Source: Lysobacteraceae bacterium
GTDB lineage: Bacteria > Pseudomonadota > Gammaproteobacteria > Xanthomonadales > Xanthomonadaceae
Direction of reading: 5' to 3'
Assembly (NCBI GenBank): GCA_030681035.1
Contig: JAUXUI010000010.1
Span: forward strand, 1 to 64,000
Length of the DNA stretch: 64,000 nucleotides
Numbering within the stretch: position 1 is the stretch's first letter; every line of letters starts with the position of its first letter. A model generated the notes under the pieces. It saw only the letters and a program-made list of their open reading frames with translations, ran no database searches and was not told the DNA's origin. Of the stretch, positions 56,350-64,000 are shown piece by piece. The position numbers and the translations under genes are program-made.

Positions 56350-58761
56350 TCAGAACTCGCTGGACAAACGCGCGAACAGCGCGGTTCCGTTCAGGCCAAA
56401 CTGCACACTGTCGTACTTGAAACCGTTGTCGGTTTCGTCGGCATTTTGCGCACTCGGAAACTGGTCGAAGATGTTGGCCGCACCGATGGTGAACTTGGTC
56501 TTGCCAGCGTTGAAAGCGTAGGTGAGGCTGGCATCGGCCGACAAGCGTGCGTCGTACTTGAGGTTCGGCACCGGTGGCCCGGAGAACGTGCCGAGGGTTT
56601 GCGAGCCAAAGTAAATCAGCTTGAACAGCCCGTTCCATGAGCCGTGGGTGTAATCGAACGCCAGCGTGCCCTTGCTGCGCGGCGCACCGTTTTCGATAAA
56701 CAGTTTTTCGCGGTTGTCGAGCAGGGCATCTTCGCGCCCGGCGAGCGCGGCTGGGGTGTTGACGCGGCGGACATCGGTCTTGTTGTAGTTGAATCCGAGC
56801 AGGGTAACCAGCTTGCCCCCGGCCATCGGCATGTCGTGGGCGGCGGTGACATCAACGCCACGGGTTTTGGTATCGACCGAGTTGACGAAGAACTGTGCTT
56901 CACCAACACCCAGTTGATCCAGAATCGCGCCGATACTCGGGTCGCTGTCGTCGAAACGGCCGCTGAGCACAATGCGGTCATCGATGTTGATCCAGTAGCC
57001 GTCAACCGTCAGCGTGAGGTTGTCCAGCGGCTCCCAGGTGAAGCCAAGGGTGAAGTTGTCGGAGGTTTCTTCCTTCAGCTTGGGAATGCCGGCGGCGTTG
57101 GCCACGGCACCGCCATTGGGCGCCAGCACCACATCGGTGGGCACGCCGCCGATGAAGTCGGTGAAGGTGGAGGAGAAAAAGCGCTGTTGCAGCGACGGCG
57201 CACGGAAGCCGGTACTGACCGAGCCACGCAGGCGCAGGCTGTCGGTGGTGCGATAAGCCCATGCCAGCTTGCCGTTGAGGGTGGTGCCAAAATCGCTGTA
57301 GTCCTCGTAGCGGCCGGCAATATCGACCATCAGGCGGTCGGTGACGCTGGCTTCCAGATCAACATACGCGGCCCAACTGTCGCGGCTGGAGTTGGTTTCA
57401 TCACCCGGCTGGAAGCCTGGGAATCCCTGACTGCCGGCATTGCCGCCACCGGCACCGTCAGCATCGATGAAGGAACCCGCCTCGCCAGCAAAAATCTTGT
57501 AGCGCTCGTCGCGATACTCGCCGCCGAAGGCCACGTTCAGGCCCTGAAACACGCCATCGTAGTAGCGGCTGATGTCGAGGTTGCTGGTTTGCTGGCGGAA
57601 CGAGAAGCCGCCGGCATCAAAGCGGGTAGGGCTGATGCCGGCGCCGCCTGCGAGCAGATTGGCATTGGCGATCGAGGCGTTCAGCGTATTGGAGATGTTG
57701 TAGAGCAGCTCGTTGTAGCCGTAGGTAGTGCTCAAATCGACATGCCAATCGGCGAAGTCACCGCGCGCGCCGACAGTGGCGTAGCGGTCTTCGAGGTCGC
57801 CATTGATGAATGGCACAAAGCCGTCAGGAAACATTGCAGCGGAATTGCGTGACGGAATATCGTCCGAAACGATGCCGCCGCGCGCGAATGCCGCCGAGGA
57901 TGCATCGCGATCCTGGTAGGTGCCGGTGAAATACGCTTCGACATTATCGGTGATGCCGAACGTGCCGTTGCCGGCCACCGTGGTGTTGTCGACGCTGGAA
58001 TCGCCGATGGTGCGCGGGTTGTCCTTGCCCGAGCGGTCGGAGCGATTGCGACTCAGGTACTCAGCGGTGACGCCCAGCACGCCGCGTTCACCGAGTTCCA
58101 CGCCGCAATAGGCGGTGGTCAGATCGTTTTCACCATCGCCGCGTGAATATTGGCCGTAAGCAAGCACGCCTTCGCAACCGAGACGCTGCTTGAGGGTGAT
58201 GTTCATCACGCCGGCAATGGCATCGGAGCCGTACTGCGCCGCCGCGCCATCGCGCAGCACTTCCACCTGTTCGATTGCCAGTACCGGGATCGTGTTCAGA
58301 TCGGTGCCGGTGGCGCCGCGGTTGCGCGCGCCGAACAGGTTGACCAGCGACACGTTGTGGCGGCGTTTGCCATTGACCAGCACCAGGGTCTGGTCGGCAC
58401 TCAGGCCACGCAAGGCCGCCGAGTCGATCAGGTCGGCACCATCGGCGCCGGTCTGCCGCGTCGAGTTGAATGACGGCGCGATGAATTGCAGGGTCTGGCC
58501 CAAGTCGAACTGCGCGCCCTGGGTGGCGGCCTTGGTCATCGGAATGATGTCCACCGGCACCAGGGTCTCGGTAGCCGATGTGCCCTGCCGGCGCGAGCCA
58601 AGCACCATGACCTTGTCGAGCGATTTGGCTTCGGTTTGATCCGCCGTGGCATCGGTGTCACCGCCGTCCTGCGCCCAGACTGGCGCAGCCACACCCAAAC
58701 CCATCAGTACAAACAACGGCAGGGCATTGCCCACGGCCGTAAACAGCAGCGATTTACGCAT
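56350..58761 (-). CDS. TonB-dependent outer-membrane receptor
   Basis: An 803-residue receptor. The signal peptide (PLFVLMGLGVAAPVWAQ) is followed by a short linker and the plug domain: LDKVMVLGSRRQGTSATETL, LRGLSADQTLVLVNGKRRH, IPVLAIEQVEVLRDGAAAQY, GSDAIAGVMNITLK. The 22-strand barrel follows, ending in VQFGLNGTALFARLSSEF with the terminal Phe. Ligand unknown; this plug type is widespread in xanthomonads and caulobacters for carbohydrate or peptide uptake. ATG 58761 begins the signal peptide. Convergent with the PRMT/oxygenase pair. Confidence 0.93.
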   Translation of the reverse strand: MRKSLLFTAVGNALPLFVLMGLGVAAPVWAQDGGDTDATADQTEAKSLDKVMVLGSRRQGTSATETLVPVDIIPMTKAATQGAQFDLGQTLQFIAPSFNSTRQTGADGADLIDSAALRGLSADQTLVLVNGKRRHNVSLVNLFGARNRGATGTDLNTIPVLAIEQVEVLRDGAAAQYGSDAIAGVMNITLKQRLGCEGVLAYGQYSRGDGENDLTTAYCGVELGERGVLGVTAEYLSRNRSDRSGKDNPRTIGDSSVDNTTVAGNGTFGITDNVEAYFTGTYQDRDASSAAFARGGIVSDDIPSRNSAAMFPDGFVPFINGDLEDRYATVGARGDFADWHVDLSTTYGYNELLYNISNTLNASIANANLLAGGAGISPTRFDAGGFSFRQQTSNLDISRYYDGVFQGLNVAFGGEYRDERYKIFAGEAGSFIDADGAGGGNAGSQGFPGFQPGDETNSSRDSWAAYVDLEASVTDRLMVDIAGRYEDYSDFGTTLNGKLAWAYRTTDSLRLRGSVSTGFRAPSLQQRFFSSTFTDFIGGVPTDVVLAPNGGAVANAAGIPKLKEETSDNFTLGFTWEPLDNLTLTVDGYWINIDDRIVLSGRFDDSDPSIGAILDQLGVGEAQFFVNSVDTKTRGVDVTAAHDMPMAGGKLVTLLGFNYNKTDVRRVNTPAALAGREDALLDNREKLFIENGAPRSKGTLAFDYTHGSWNGLFKLIYFGSQTLGTFSGPPVPNLKYDARLSADASLTYAFNAGKTKFTIGAANIFDQFPSAQNADETDNGFKYDSVQFGLNGTALFARLSSEF

Positions 58762-59394
58762 TTTGATTCCCCTAATTCCGGTAACGGCCGTCCCCAATCG
58801 CAGCTCGCCACGGCCCCAGCCGGCTGCGTTGCCGGTGCGCTGCACCGACGATCACCTGCAATGTAGCGCGGCGCGCAGCGCACGGGAAGATGCTGCCTGC
58901 TGTGCTCGTGCGTGTGCAGGAGCCCGATGTGGGCGGTCGGCATGTACTTCGGTTGGAAAATTACCATCGCGCACAGGGTGCGCCCCTACAAAAAATCGTG
59001 ATCTGCCCCTGTAGGAGCCCGGTGCGGGCGACCGGCATGTACCTCGGTTGGAAAATTACGGTCGCGCACAGGGTGCGCTCCTACAAAAAAACGGTGCTCT
59101 ACCCCTGTAGGAGCCCGGTGCGGGCGACCGGCATGTACCTCGGTTGGAAAATTACCGTCGCGCACAGGGTGCGCTCCTACAAAAAATCGTGATCTGCCCC
59201 TGTAGGAGCCCACCCTGTGGGCGACAGATGCCATGTGCGCAGCATGTGCCTGGTCGCGCACAGAGCCGGCCCCAGGCTTGATCTGACAGCGCTTCCACAG
59301 GAACCCTTCGGCTTAACGTGGTGAGGAGCTTTGCGCGCTGGCGCGCTGCCAGCGGTGTGTACACTGAGCACCCGGGTAACCGTATGGGCTGGCA
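58762..59394. other. Intergenic stretch dominated by palindromic repeats
   Basis: No gene is supported here. The central part is the tandem array listed separately. The stretch should carry the promoters of the divergent receptor and alpha/beta hydrolase genes, but no convincing -35/-10 pair stands out. Confidence 0.6.
58915..59224. repeat. Tandem array of about 95-bp palindromic units (family A related)
   Basis: Units start at 58915, 59010 and 59106, with a last partial copy from 59201. Each begins TGTAGGAGCCCGGTGCGGGC and ends with a near reverse complement (CGCACAGGGTGCGCTCCTAC), so each is a hairpin. The final copy (59201-59224) reads TGTAGGAGCCCACCCTGTGG, the family A arm found at 14507 and 23202. 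It is not a CRISPR: the inter-arm sequence is repeated too. Confidence 0.9.
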
Positions 59395-60294
59395 ATGAAT
59401 CTGGAGCAATGGCGGCGCGAGGGAAATACGTTCGAGTGGCAAGGCCAACGCATTTTTTATCGTGACCAAGGGCGTGGCGAGGTGCTGCTGTGCCTGCACG
59501 GGTTTCCCACCGCATCATGGGATTGGCATCGGCTGTGGCCGGCACTGATCACCACGCGACGGGTGATCGCGCTGGATTTTCTCGGCTACGGGTTTTCCAG
59601 CAAGCCGCTGGATCATGCCTACAGTGCGGTGGAACAGGCCGACATCGTGCTGGCGCTGATGCAGTCCCTCGGCATCGGGCAGGCGCATGTGCTGGCCCAC
59701 GATTTTGGCGACAGCGTGGCGCAGGAATTGTTGGCGCGGGTGGCCGAGCGCGGTGCGGGCCTGCCGCTGAAGTTGCTGTCGGTGTGCTACCTCAATGGCG
59801 GCTTGTTCATGGAGGCGGCACGGCCGCGCCTGATCCAGCGCTTGTTGCTGGGGCCGCTTGGGCCGTGGTTGTCGCAGCGGCTGAGCTACCCGCGTTTTGC
59901 GCGCAGTTTTGCGGCAATCTTCGGCCCACACACGCAACCCAGTGCCCGCGAACTTGACGACTTCTGGCGGTTGATTGCCAGCGACAACGGCCACCATCTG
60001 GCCCACGCGCTGATCCAGTACATCCCCGAGCGCCATCGGCAACGGGCGCGCTGGGTGGCGGCGATGCAAAACAGCAAAGTGCCACAGTGTTTGATTATCG
60101 GCATGGCTGATCCGGTATCGGGCTGGCGCATCGCCAAACGCTATCGCGAGCTGTTGCCAGCGGCCGACGTGGTCGAGTTGCCGGGCATCGGCCACTACCC
60201 GCAGGTGGAAGCGGCTGATGCCGTGCTTGTTGCATACGCCAGTTTCATCGCGCGTGTTGCCAATGCACCGGGCGAGGGTTTCAAGGCGCCGTAG
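59395..60294 (+). CDS. Alpha/beta hydrolase of the MEST/epoxide-hydrolase type
   Basis: A 299-residue alpha/beta-hydrolase. The oxyanion motif LCLHGFPTASWDW and the nucleophile elbow LAHDFGDSVAQELLAR carry Asp, not Ser, as nucleophile, as in epoxide hydrolases, dehalogenases and mammalian MEST. The cap region (SVCYLNGGLFMEAARPRLIQ, FGPHTQPSARELDDFW, ALIQYIPERHRQRARWVAAM) resembles MEST strongly. Catalytic Asp is near GMADPV and His in GIGHYPQVE. Substrate unknown. The start at ATG 59395 fits the fold; no strong Shine-Dalgarno. Confidence 0.85.
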   Translation: MNLEQWRREGNTFEWQGQRIFYRDQGRGEVLLCLHGFPTASWDWHRLWPALITTRRVIALDFLGYGFSSKPLDHAYSAVEQADIVLALMQSLGIGQAHVLAHDFGDSVAQELLARVAERGAGLPLKLLSVCYLNGGLFMEAARPRLIQRLLLGPLGPWLSQRLSYPRFARSFAAIFGPHTQPSARELDDFWRLIASDNGHHLAHALIQYIPERHRQRARWVAAMQNSKVPQCLIIGMADPVSGWRIAKRYRELLPAADVVELPGIGHYPQVEAADAVLVAYASFIARVANAPGEGFKAP

Positions 60295-60780
60295 GGCGTC
60301 ACCCGTTGCCGTCGTATTGCATCAACACCTGGCGGAGCCGGTAAATCCGCACGATCAGCCGGCGTCCGGATATTGCAGGCGCGATCCAGGTTCCGGGCCT
60401 GGCTGGCGTCAGTGGCGCATCGGCCGTTCAACACCGGCGAGCATCGACCTGTTGATCATGCTCGATCCAAAGAGGCCGCGGCAGCCAGATCAGCCGCGCC
60501 AATCTGAATGGCGGCAACCGGGCCGCGGTCAGCCGCAGTATGCGCGGACGCCCGTGTCGAATACCCCGCGCCCGTACCGCACTTGATTGCGCCAGCGGCG
60601 TTACACGTCGCGGAATCTGTAGTCAATAAAATTGCTGCAATGCATCGTTAAAATGTGAACTGCGTCACATATACTTCGCGAGCCTGCCGTCGGCACAGCG
60701 TCGTCTGGCTTTCTGTCGGTCGCCATCATGCGGGCGGCCTTCCGTGTGTCGCCAACCTATCCAAGTACGAGGGAACAACC
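60295..60780. other. Intergenic region, regulatory at its right end
   Basis: The first about 300 bases show no coding signal. The last 180 bases become AT-richer and contain a CRP/Clp-type site and the leader of the secreted protein pair. No clear -10/-35 pair could be fixed. Confidence 0.6.
60651..60673 (+). promoter_or_regulatory. CRP/Clp-type operator
   Basis: TGTGA-ACTGCG-TCACA (60654-60669) has both half-sites perfect with the 6-base spacer, within AAATGTGAACTGCGTCACAT. This is the CRP/Clp consensus. Its centre is about 119 bases before the start of the small secreted protein. In xanthomonads Clp, which responds to c-di-GMP, activates extracellular enzymes, which fits a protease operon. 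Confidence 0.8.
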
Positions 60781-61107
60781 ATGAATTACATCGCAAGACC
60801 AATCTGGATCGCTGCTGCACTGGCTGTGGCCGGTGCCGTGCCGGTTGCACATGCGGCAAAACCATCGCCAACGCCGAAAGAGCTCAAGGCCATGGCAGAT
60901 CAAGCGCGCGACAATCACCATTTCTTCAAGCAGCCCGAGACGATGGCTGAAGCCGCCGCGACACAGGTGCAGATGCCCGATGGAACGGTAGCGATCGCGG
61001 TACCGACGGAGCTGTGGAACACGCTGTCGGTAAAGCGCGATGCAAGCGGCAAGCTGCAAATCCTCGAATCTGACGGCACTAACGCCCCGGTGGCCACGGT
61101 GAAGTAG
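60781..61107 (+). CDS. Small exported protein upstream of the PA-domain protease
   Basis: A 108-residue protein with signal peptide (IWIAAALAVAGAVPVAHA). The mature part is polar, with QMPDGTVAIAVPTELWNTLSV then KRDASGKLQILESDGTN. The shape recalls small post-PEP-CTERM-type secreted proteins, but I cannot assign a family firmly. GAGGGA precedes the ATG. Only 7 bases separate it from the protease gene, so it could be its secreted companion, chaperone or inhibitor. Confidence 0.72.
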   Translation: MNYIARPIWIAAALAVAGAVPVAHAAKPSPTPKELKAMADQARDNHHFFKQPETMAEAAATQVQMPDGTVAIAVPTELWNTLSVKRDASGKLQILESDGTNAPVATVK

Positions 61108-61114
61108 TTCGAAC

Positions 61115-62677
61115 ATGAATAAGCTCCTGCTCGCTGCTGCGCTTTCTCTGGCTCTGGCCACAACCTTTGCGCAAGCAGCCACGATTGTTCCGGTCAATTT
61201 CGATGGCCCGGGCGAGGGTTACAACGACACGACACCGGCTTTGCCGGTAGGCGGCAACCCCGGCACCACAGTGGGTGAACAACGTTTGATCGTCGCCCAG
61301 TTTGCCGCTGACCTCTGGGGTGCAGTACTGCAAAGCGATGTGCCGGTGTTCGTCGGCGCCCAGTTCAACCCGCTGGCACCCAACGTGCTCGGCTCTGCCG
61401 GTGCGACGCTTGTGTTCAGGGACTTCCCGGGCGCCGGAGTTGCCAACACCTGGTACAGCTCGGCGCTGGCAGACGCCATTTCCGGAGTCGACCTGCAACC
61501 CGGCTTCATCGACATCAACTCGCAGTTCAGTTCGACCTTCACGTTTTATCTGGGGCTTGACGGCAATACGCCGGCCGGTCAGGTCAATTTCCTCGATGTG
61601 GTGATGCACGAGTTCGGCCACGGCCTTGGCTTCCAGAACTTCGAGAACGAGGCCGCCGGCACATTCCTGGCCGGCACCCAGGACATCTATTCCACCTTCA
61701 CCTTCGACAACAGCACCGGCAAGCGCTGGACCGAAATGAGCGTGGCAGAGCGTCAGGCATCGGCATTGAACTACGGCAAGGTGATCTTTGACGGTGCCAG
61801 CGCAGTTGCCGGAGCGGCATTGACCCTCGGTCCGCGTACCGCGTTTCGGGTGAGCGTACCAGCGGCGATAGCCGGAGATTACGATTTCGGGACGGCCTCC
61901 TTCGGCCCGGCCGCGACGCCTGCGAACTTCGCCGGCATGGTGGTGCAGGCATCCCCCGCCAATGGCTGCAACGCGCTCGACAACCCCGCTGCCATCGCCG
62001 GCAATATCGCCATCATCGATCGCGGCACCTGCGGCTTCGTGGTCAAGGCGGCGAACGCGCAGGCGGCCGGTGCGGCGGGCGTGGTCATCGCCAACAACAC
62101 CACTGCCAACCCGCCGCCCGGGCTGGGTGGAACCGACCCGACGATTACCATCCCGACGATTTCGGTCACCCAGGCCGATGGCAACCTGATAAAAGCTCAG
62201 TTGCCTGCGGTTCAGGTGGGGCTAGTGATCGATCCGGCGCGGCTACAAGGTGCGGACGATGCCGGCCGACCCCGTCTGTTCATGCCCAATCCGGTGCAGG
62301 GTGGCTCATCCGGCTCACATTACGACAGCAACATGCTGCCGAATGCGCTGATGGAGCCGGCGATCAACTCGACCCTGTTCTCTGCGTTCGATATCGACAT
62401 CTCGCCGAACCTGCTTCAGGACACCGGATGGGTGCTCAACGGCGGCAACGCGAAGATCGCTGGATGTGACACCACGATCGACGTCGTCGATGTCGCAGGC
62501 ATTATTGTCGGCGCCAACGTGCAGGCCACCAGCAACCTGTGTCTGAGCAAAGCGACCAATCGCGGTTCGTACCAGAGTTGCATGGACGCCTACAAGGATC
62601 GTTTGCTCGGATTGGGCCTGATCACCGGCAAACAGGGTGGCAAGATGATGTCCTGTGCGGCCAAGGTCGGGAAGTAA
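61115..62677 (+). CDS. Secreted metalloprotease with inserted PA domain
   Basis: A 520-residue exported protein (signal LLLAAALSLALATTFAQA). The zinc motif HEFGHGLGF (His165, Glu166, His169) lies in the first half. A PA domain follows at about 245-375 (VQASPANGCNALDNPAAIAG, IAIIDRGTCGFVVKAANAQA). A Met-turn-like LMEP in SHYDSNMLPNALMEP comes after it, so the PA domain is inserted between zinc helix and Met-turn. Residue 175 (Asn) replaces the third metzincin His; the His in SHYD may serve instead. A Cys-containing C-terminal tail remains. It probably degrades extracellular protein. Confidence 0.82.
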   Translation: MNKLLLAAALSLALATTFAQAATIVPVNFDGPGEGYNDTTPALPVGGNPGTTVGEQRLIVAQFAADLWGAVLQSDVPVFVGAQFNPLAPNVLGSAGATLVFRDFPGAGVANTWYSSALADAISGVDLQPGFIDINSQFSSTFTFYLGLDGNTPAGQVNFLDVVMHEFGHGLGFQNFENEAAGTFLAGTQDIYSTFTFDNSTGKRWTEMSVAERQASALNYGKVIFDGASAVAGAALTLGPRTAFRVSVPAAIAGDYDFGTASFGPAATPANFAGMVVQASPANGCNALDNPAAIAGNIAIIDRGTCGFVVKAANAQAAGAAGVVIANNTTANPPPGLGGTDPTITIPTISVTQADGNLIKAQLPAVQVGLVIDPARLQGADDAGRPRLFMPNPVQGGSSGSHYDSNMLPNALMEPAINSTLFSAFDIDISPNLLQDTGWVLNGGNAKIAGCDTTIDVVDVAGIIVGANVQATSNLCLSKATNRGSYQSCMDAYKDRLLGLGLITGKQGGKMMSCAAKVGK

Positions 62678-62709
62678 ACTGTTACCACCAGTCGACAATG
62701 AGGCATTTC

Positions 62710-62738
62710 ACCGGCGTCTCGGGGGCGCCGGTTTTTTT
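62710..62738 (+). terminator. Rho-independent terminator after the protease gene
   Basis: Stem ACCGGCG (62710-62716) with CGCCGGT (62726-62732) and a run of seven T residues to 62738. Confidence 0.88.
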
Positions 62739-62760
62739 GCGTGGCATCCGCATCATTCAA

Positions 62761-62793
62761 ACGAAAACGGCGCCCACTGGGCGCCGTTTTCGT
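62761..62793. terminator. Strong hairpin before the convergent thiolase end
   Basis: A 15-bp perfect stem (ACGAAAACGGCGCCC at 62761-62775 with 62779-62793) and a 3-base loop. The outer A/T run lets it work for the thiolase on the minus strand as well as backing up the protease terminator. Confidence 0.85.
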
Positions 62794-62811
62794 CATCCGA
62801 TGGCTGTGTAA

Positions 62812-64000
62812 TCAGAGCGCTTCGTAGATGCCAGCCGCACCCATGCCGGTGCCGATGCACATCGTCACCATGCCGTACTTGAGCTTGCGCCGGCGCATGC
62901 CGTGTACGATGGTGGCGGTACGAATGGCGCCGGTGGCACCCAGCGGATGGCCCAGGGCAATGGCGCCACCCAGTGGGTTGACCTTGTCCTCGTCCAGCCC
63001 GAGGTCGCGGATCACCGCCAGCGCCTGCGCGGCAAAGGCTTCGTTGAGTTCGATCCAGTCGATCTGATCGCGGTTCAGGCCGGCCTGCTTGAGCGCCTTG
63101 GGGATGGCTTCCTTGGGGCCGATCCCCATCACCTCGGGCTTGACACCGGCGACGGCGAAACTGACAAAGCGCGCCAGCGGGGTGAGACCGTAATCCTTGA
63201 TCGCCTGTTCCGATGCCAGCAGCACCGCGCCGGCACCATCGGACATCTGCGAGGAGTTGCCGGCGGTCACTGAACCACCGGCGCGGAACACGGTGCGCAG
63301 CTTGGCCAAGCCTTCGGCGCTGGTGTCGGCGCGTGGGCCTTCGTCGGTATCGACGATGATCTCGCGTTGCGTGATGGTGTCGGTGGCAAGATCGGGCTGG
63401 CGGGTAATGATGGTGTACGGGCTGATTTCCTCGCGGAACTCGCCAGCGGCGATTGCCGCCAGTGCGCGCTGGTGTGAGCGCAGTGAGAACGCATCCTGGT
63501 CTTCGCGGCTGACTTTCCACTGCTCGGCGACTTTCTCTGCGGTGATGCCCATGCCGTAGGCGATACCGACGTTGTCGTCCGCGAACACCTGGGTGCTCAT
63601 CGACACCTTGTGGCCCATCATTGGCACCATGCTCATCGACTCGGTGCCGCCGGCCAGCATCAGATCGGCTTCACCCAGACGGATGCGATCGGCAGCCAGC
63701 GCCACCGCTTGCACGCCCGACGAACAGAAGCGGTTGATCGTCTGTGCCGGCACCCCGATGGGCAGGCCCGCCAGCAACGCGCCGATGCGCGCCACGTTCA
63801 TGCCTTGCTCGCCCTCGGGCATGGCGCAGCCGATGATGATGTCGCTGATGCGGTTGGCGTCGACGCCTGGCGCTTGCGCCATCACCGCCTTGAGCACGTG
63901 CGCCAGCATTTCATCGGGGCGGGTATTGCGGAACATGCCGCGCGGCGCCTTGCCCACCGGGGTGCGGGTGGTGGCGACGATATAGGCGTCCTGGATTTGG
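62812..64000 (-). CDS. Acetyl-CoA C-acyltransferase (thiolase), 5' end outside window
   Basis: At least 396 residues of a degradative thiolase. From the window edge it reads [20 protein letters not shown], so only the first few residues are missing. The nucleophilic Cys is in [18 protein letters not shown]; the catalytic His in [15 protein letters not shown]; the second Cys in [12 protein letters not shown]. It cleaves 3-ketoacyl-CoA in beta-oxidation, or runs the reverse condensation. A fadB-like partner would be expected upstream, off the window. The GTG at 63957 is an internal codon, not the start. Confidence 0.94.
   Translation of the reverse strand, partial: QIQDAYIVATTRTPVGKAPRGMFRNTRPDEMLAHVLKAVMAQAPGVDANRISDIIIGCAMPEGEQGMNVARIGALLAGLPIGVPAQTINRFCSSGVQAVALAADRIRLGEADLMLAGGTESMSMVPMMGHKVSMSTQVFADDNVGIAYGMGITAEKVAEQWKVSREDQDAFSLRSHQRALAAIAAGEFREEISPYTIITRQPDLATDTITQREIIVDTDEGPRADTSAEGLAKLRTVFRAGGSVTAGNSSQMSDGAGAVLLASEQAIKDYGLTPLARFVSFAVAGVKPEVMGIGPKEAIPKALKQAGLNRDQIDWIELNEAFAAQALAVIRDLGLDEDKVNPLGGAIALGHPLGATGAIRTATIVHGMRRRKLKYGMVTMCIGTGMGAAGIYEAL

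Noticed and set aside
56644-57852. 402-codon open frame antisense to the TonB receptor
   Set aside because: Gly/Val-rich shadow text typical of frames opposite GC-rich receptor genes.
58890-59192. 100-codon plus-strand frame with repeated peptide units
   Set aside because: The peptide repeats follow directly from the 95-bp DNA repeat; no start signal or family match.
58915-59224. CRISPR array
   Set aside because: Regular spacing is present, but there are no unique spacers, the units are near-identical along their full length and palindromic, and no cas genes are near.
60460-60590. Possible small gene in the gap before the Clp site
   Set aside because: Short proline/arginine-rich frames only, with no ribosome binding site or family feature.

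Overview
The window reads as a chromosomal segment of a GC-rich gammaproteobacterium, most likely Xanthomonadales (Lysobacterales). The pointers are: core gene blocks in gammaproteobacterial order (cmk-rpsA-ihfB-lapA-lapB; gloB/methyltransferase-rnhA-dnaQ; bamD/rluD-pgeF; guaB-guaA), a Kdo kinase (KdkA) in place of a heptose-rich core kinase set, a large PilZ-like protein abutting ispG, a consensus CRP/Clp-type operator, and dispersed palindromic repeats of the kind common in xanthomonads and pseudomonads. Species cannot be fixed from the sequence alone.

Layout. 1-1.1 kb: the end of an IS630-family element that has cut a secreted TPR protein. 1.1-2 kb: repeat-rich non-coding DNA. 2-14.2 kb: serine hydrolase, cmk, rpsA, ihfB, then a tightly overlapping run lapA-lapB-GT4-CapD/WbpM-galU-FAD oxidoreductase-CsaA-like, followed by convergent pldA. 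14.6-18.4 kb (minus): MsbA-like exporter, IMPACT protein, xseA. 18.5-27.7 kb: PilZ-like protein, ispG, FMN glutamate-synthase-like protein, DUF1244 protein, folD, guaB, guaA. 27.7-30.2 kb: accessory islet at the guaA 3' end with an AbiEi/AbiEii pair and the 5' stub of a SIR2-like defence gene. 30.2-44.5 kb: outer-membrane-type protein, hslO, mtgA, GT2, bamD, rluD, pgeF, CBS protein, MerC-like protein, Thx, a small IS4-like MITE, hutI, fabI, gloB, methyltransferase, rnhA, dnaQ, PP2C phosphatase, tRNA-Ser(CGA). 44.6-49.8 kb: LPS-core genes (DUF6165, GT9, kdkA) running into an MBL hydrolase and moaA-moaC-moaD-moaE. 49.8-53.2 kb: two divergent L,D-transpeptidases, a glycine-zipper lipoprotein and a small c-type cytochrome. 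53.3-58.8 kb: tcdA, a TPR-plus-PRMT7/9-like methyltransferase, a 2OG-Fe(II) oxygenase and a TonB-dependent receptor. 58.9-64 kb: palindromic tandem repeats, a MEST-like hydrolase, a Clp-box-preceded secreted protein/PA-domain metalloprotease pair, and a thiolase running off the end.

How the genes fit together. Much of the window serves the envelope: LPS export and quality control (MsbA-like, LapA/LapB), O-chain initiation (GT4, CapD, GalU), core phosphorylation (KdkA, GT9), peptidoglycan (MtgA, two L,D-transpeptidases), and outer membrane (BamD, PldA, TonB receptor). The rest is nucleotide synthesis (guaAB, cmk, folD), isoprenoid (ispG), translation/RNA (rpsA, rluD, tcdA, Thx, tRNA-Ser), molybdopterin synthesis and proof-reading/replication functions.

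The most unusual item is the bacterial protein-arginine-methyltransferase-like gene with an N-terminal TPR array (54210-55604) followed directly by a 2OG-Fe(II) oxygenase. Other notable items are the guaA-linked defence remnant with direct-repeat operators, a clean MITE with 11-bp target duplications, and an O-antigen locus reduced to its two ends.
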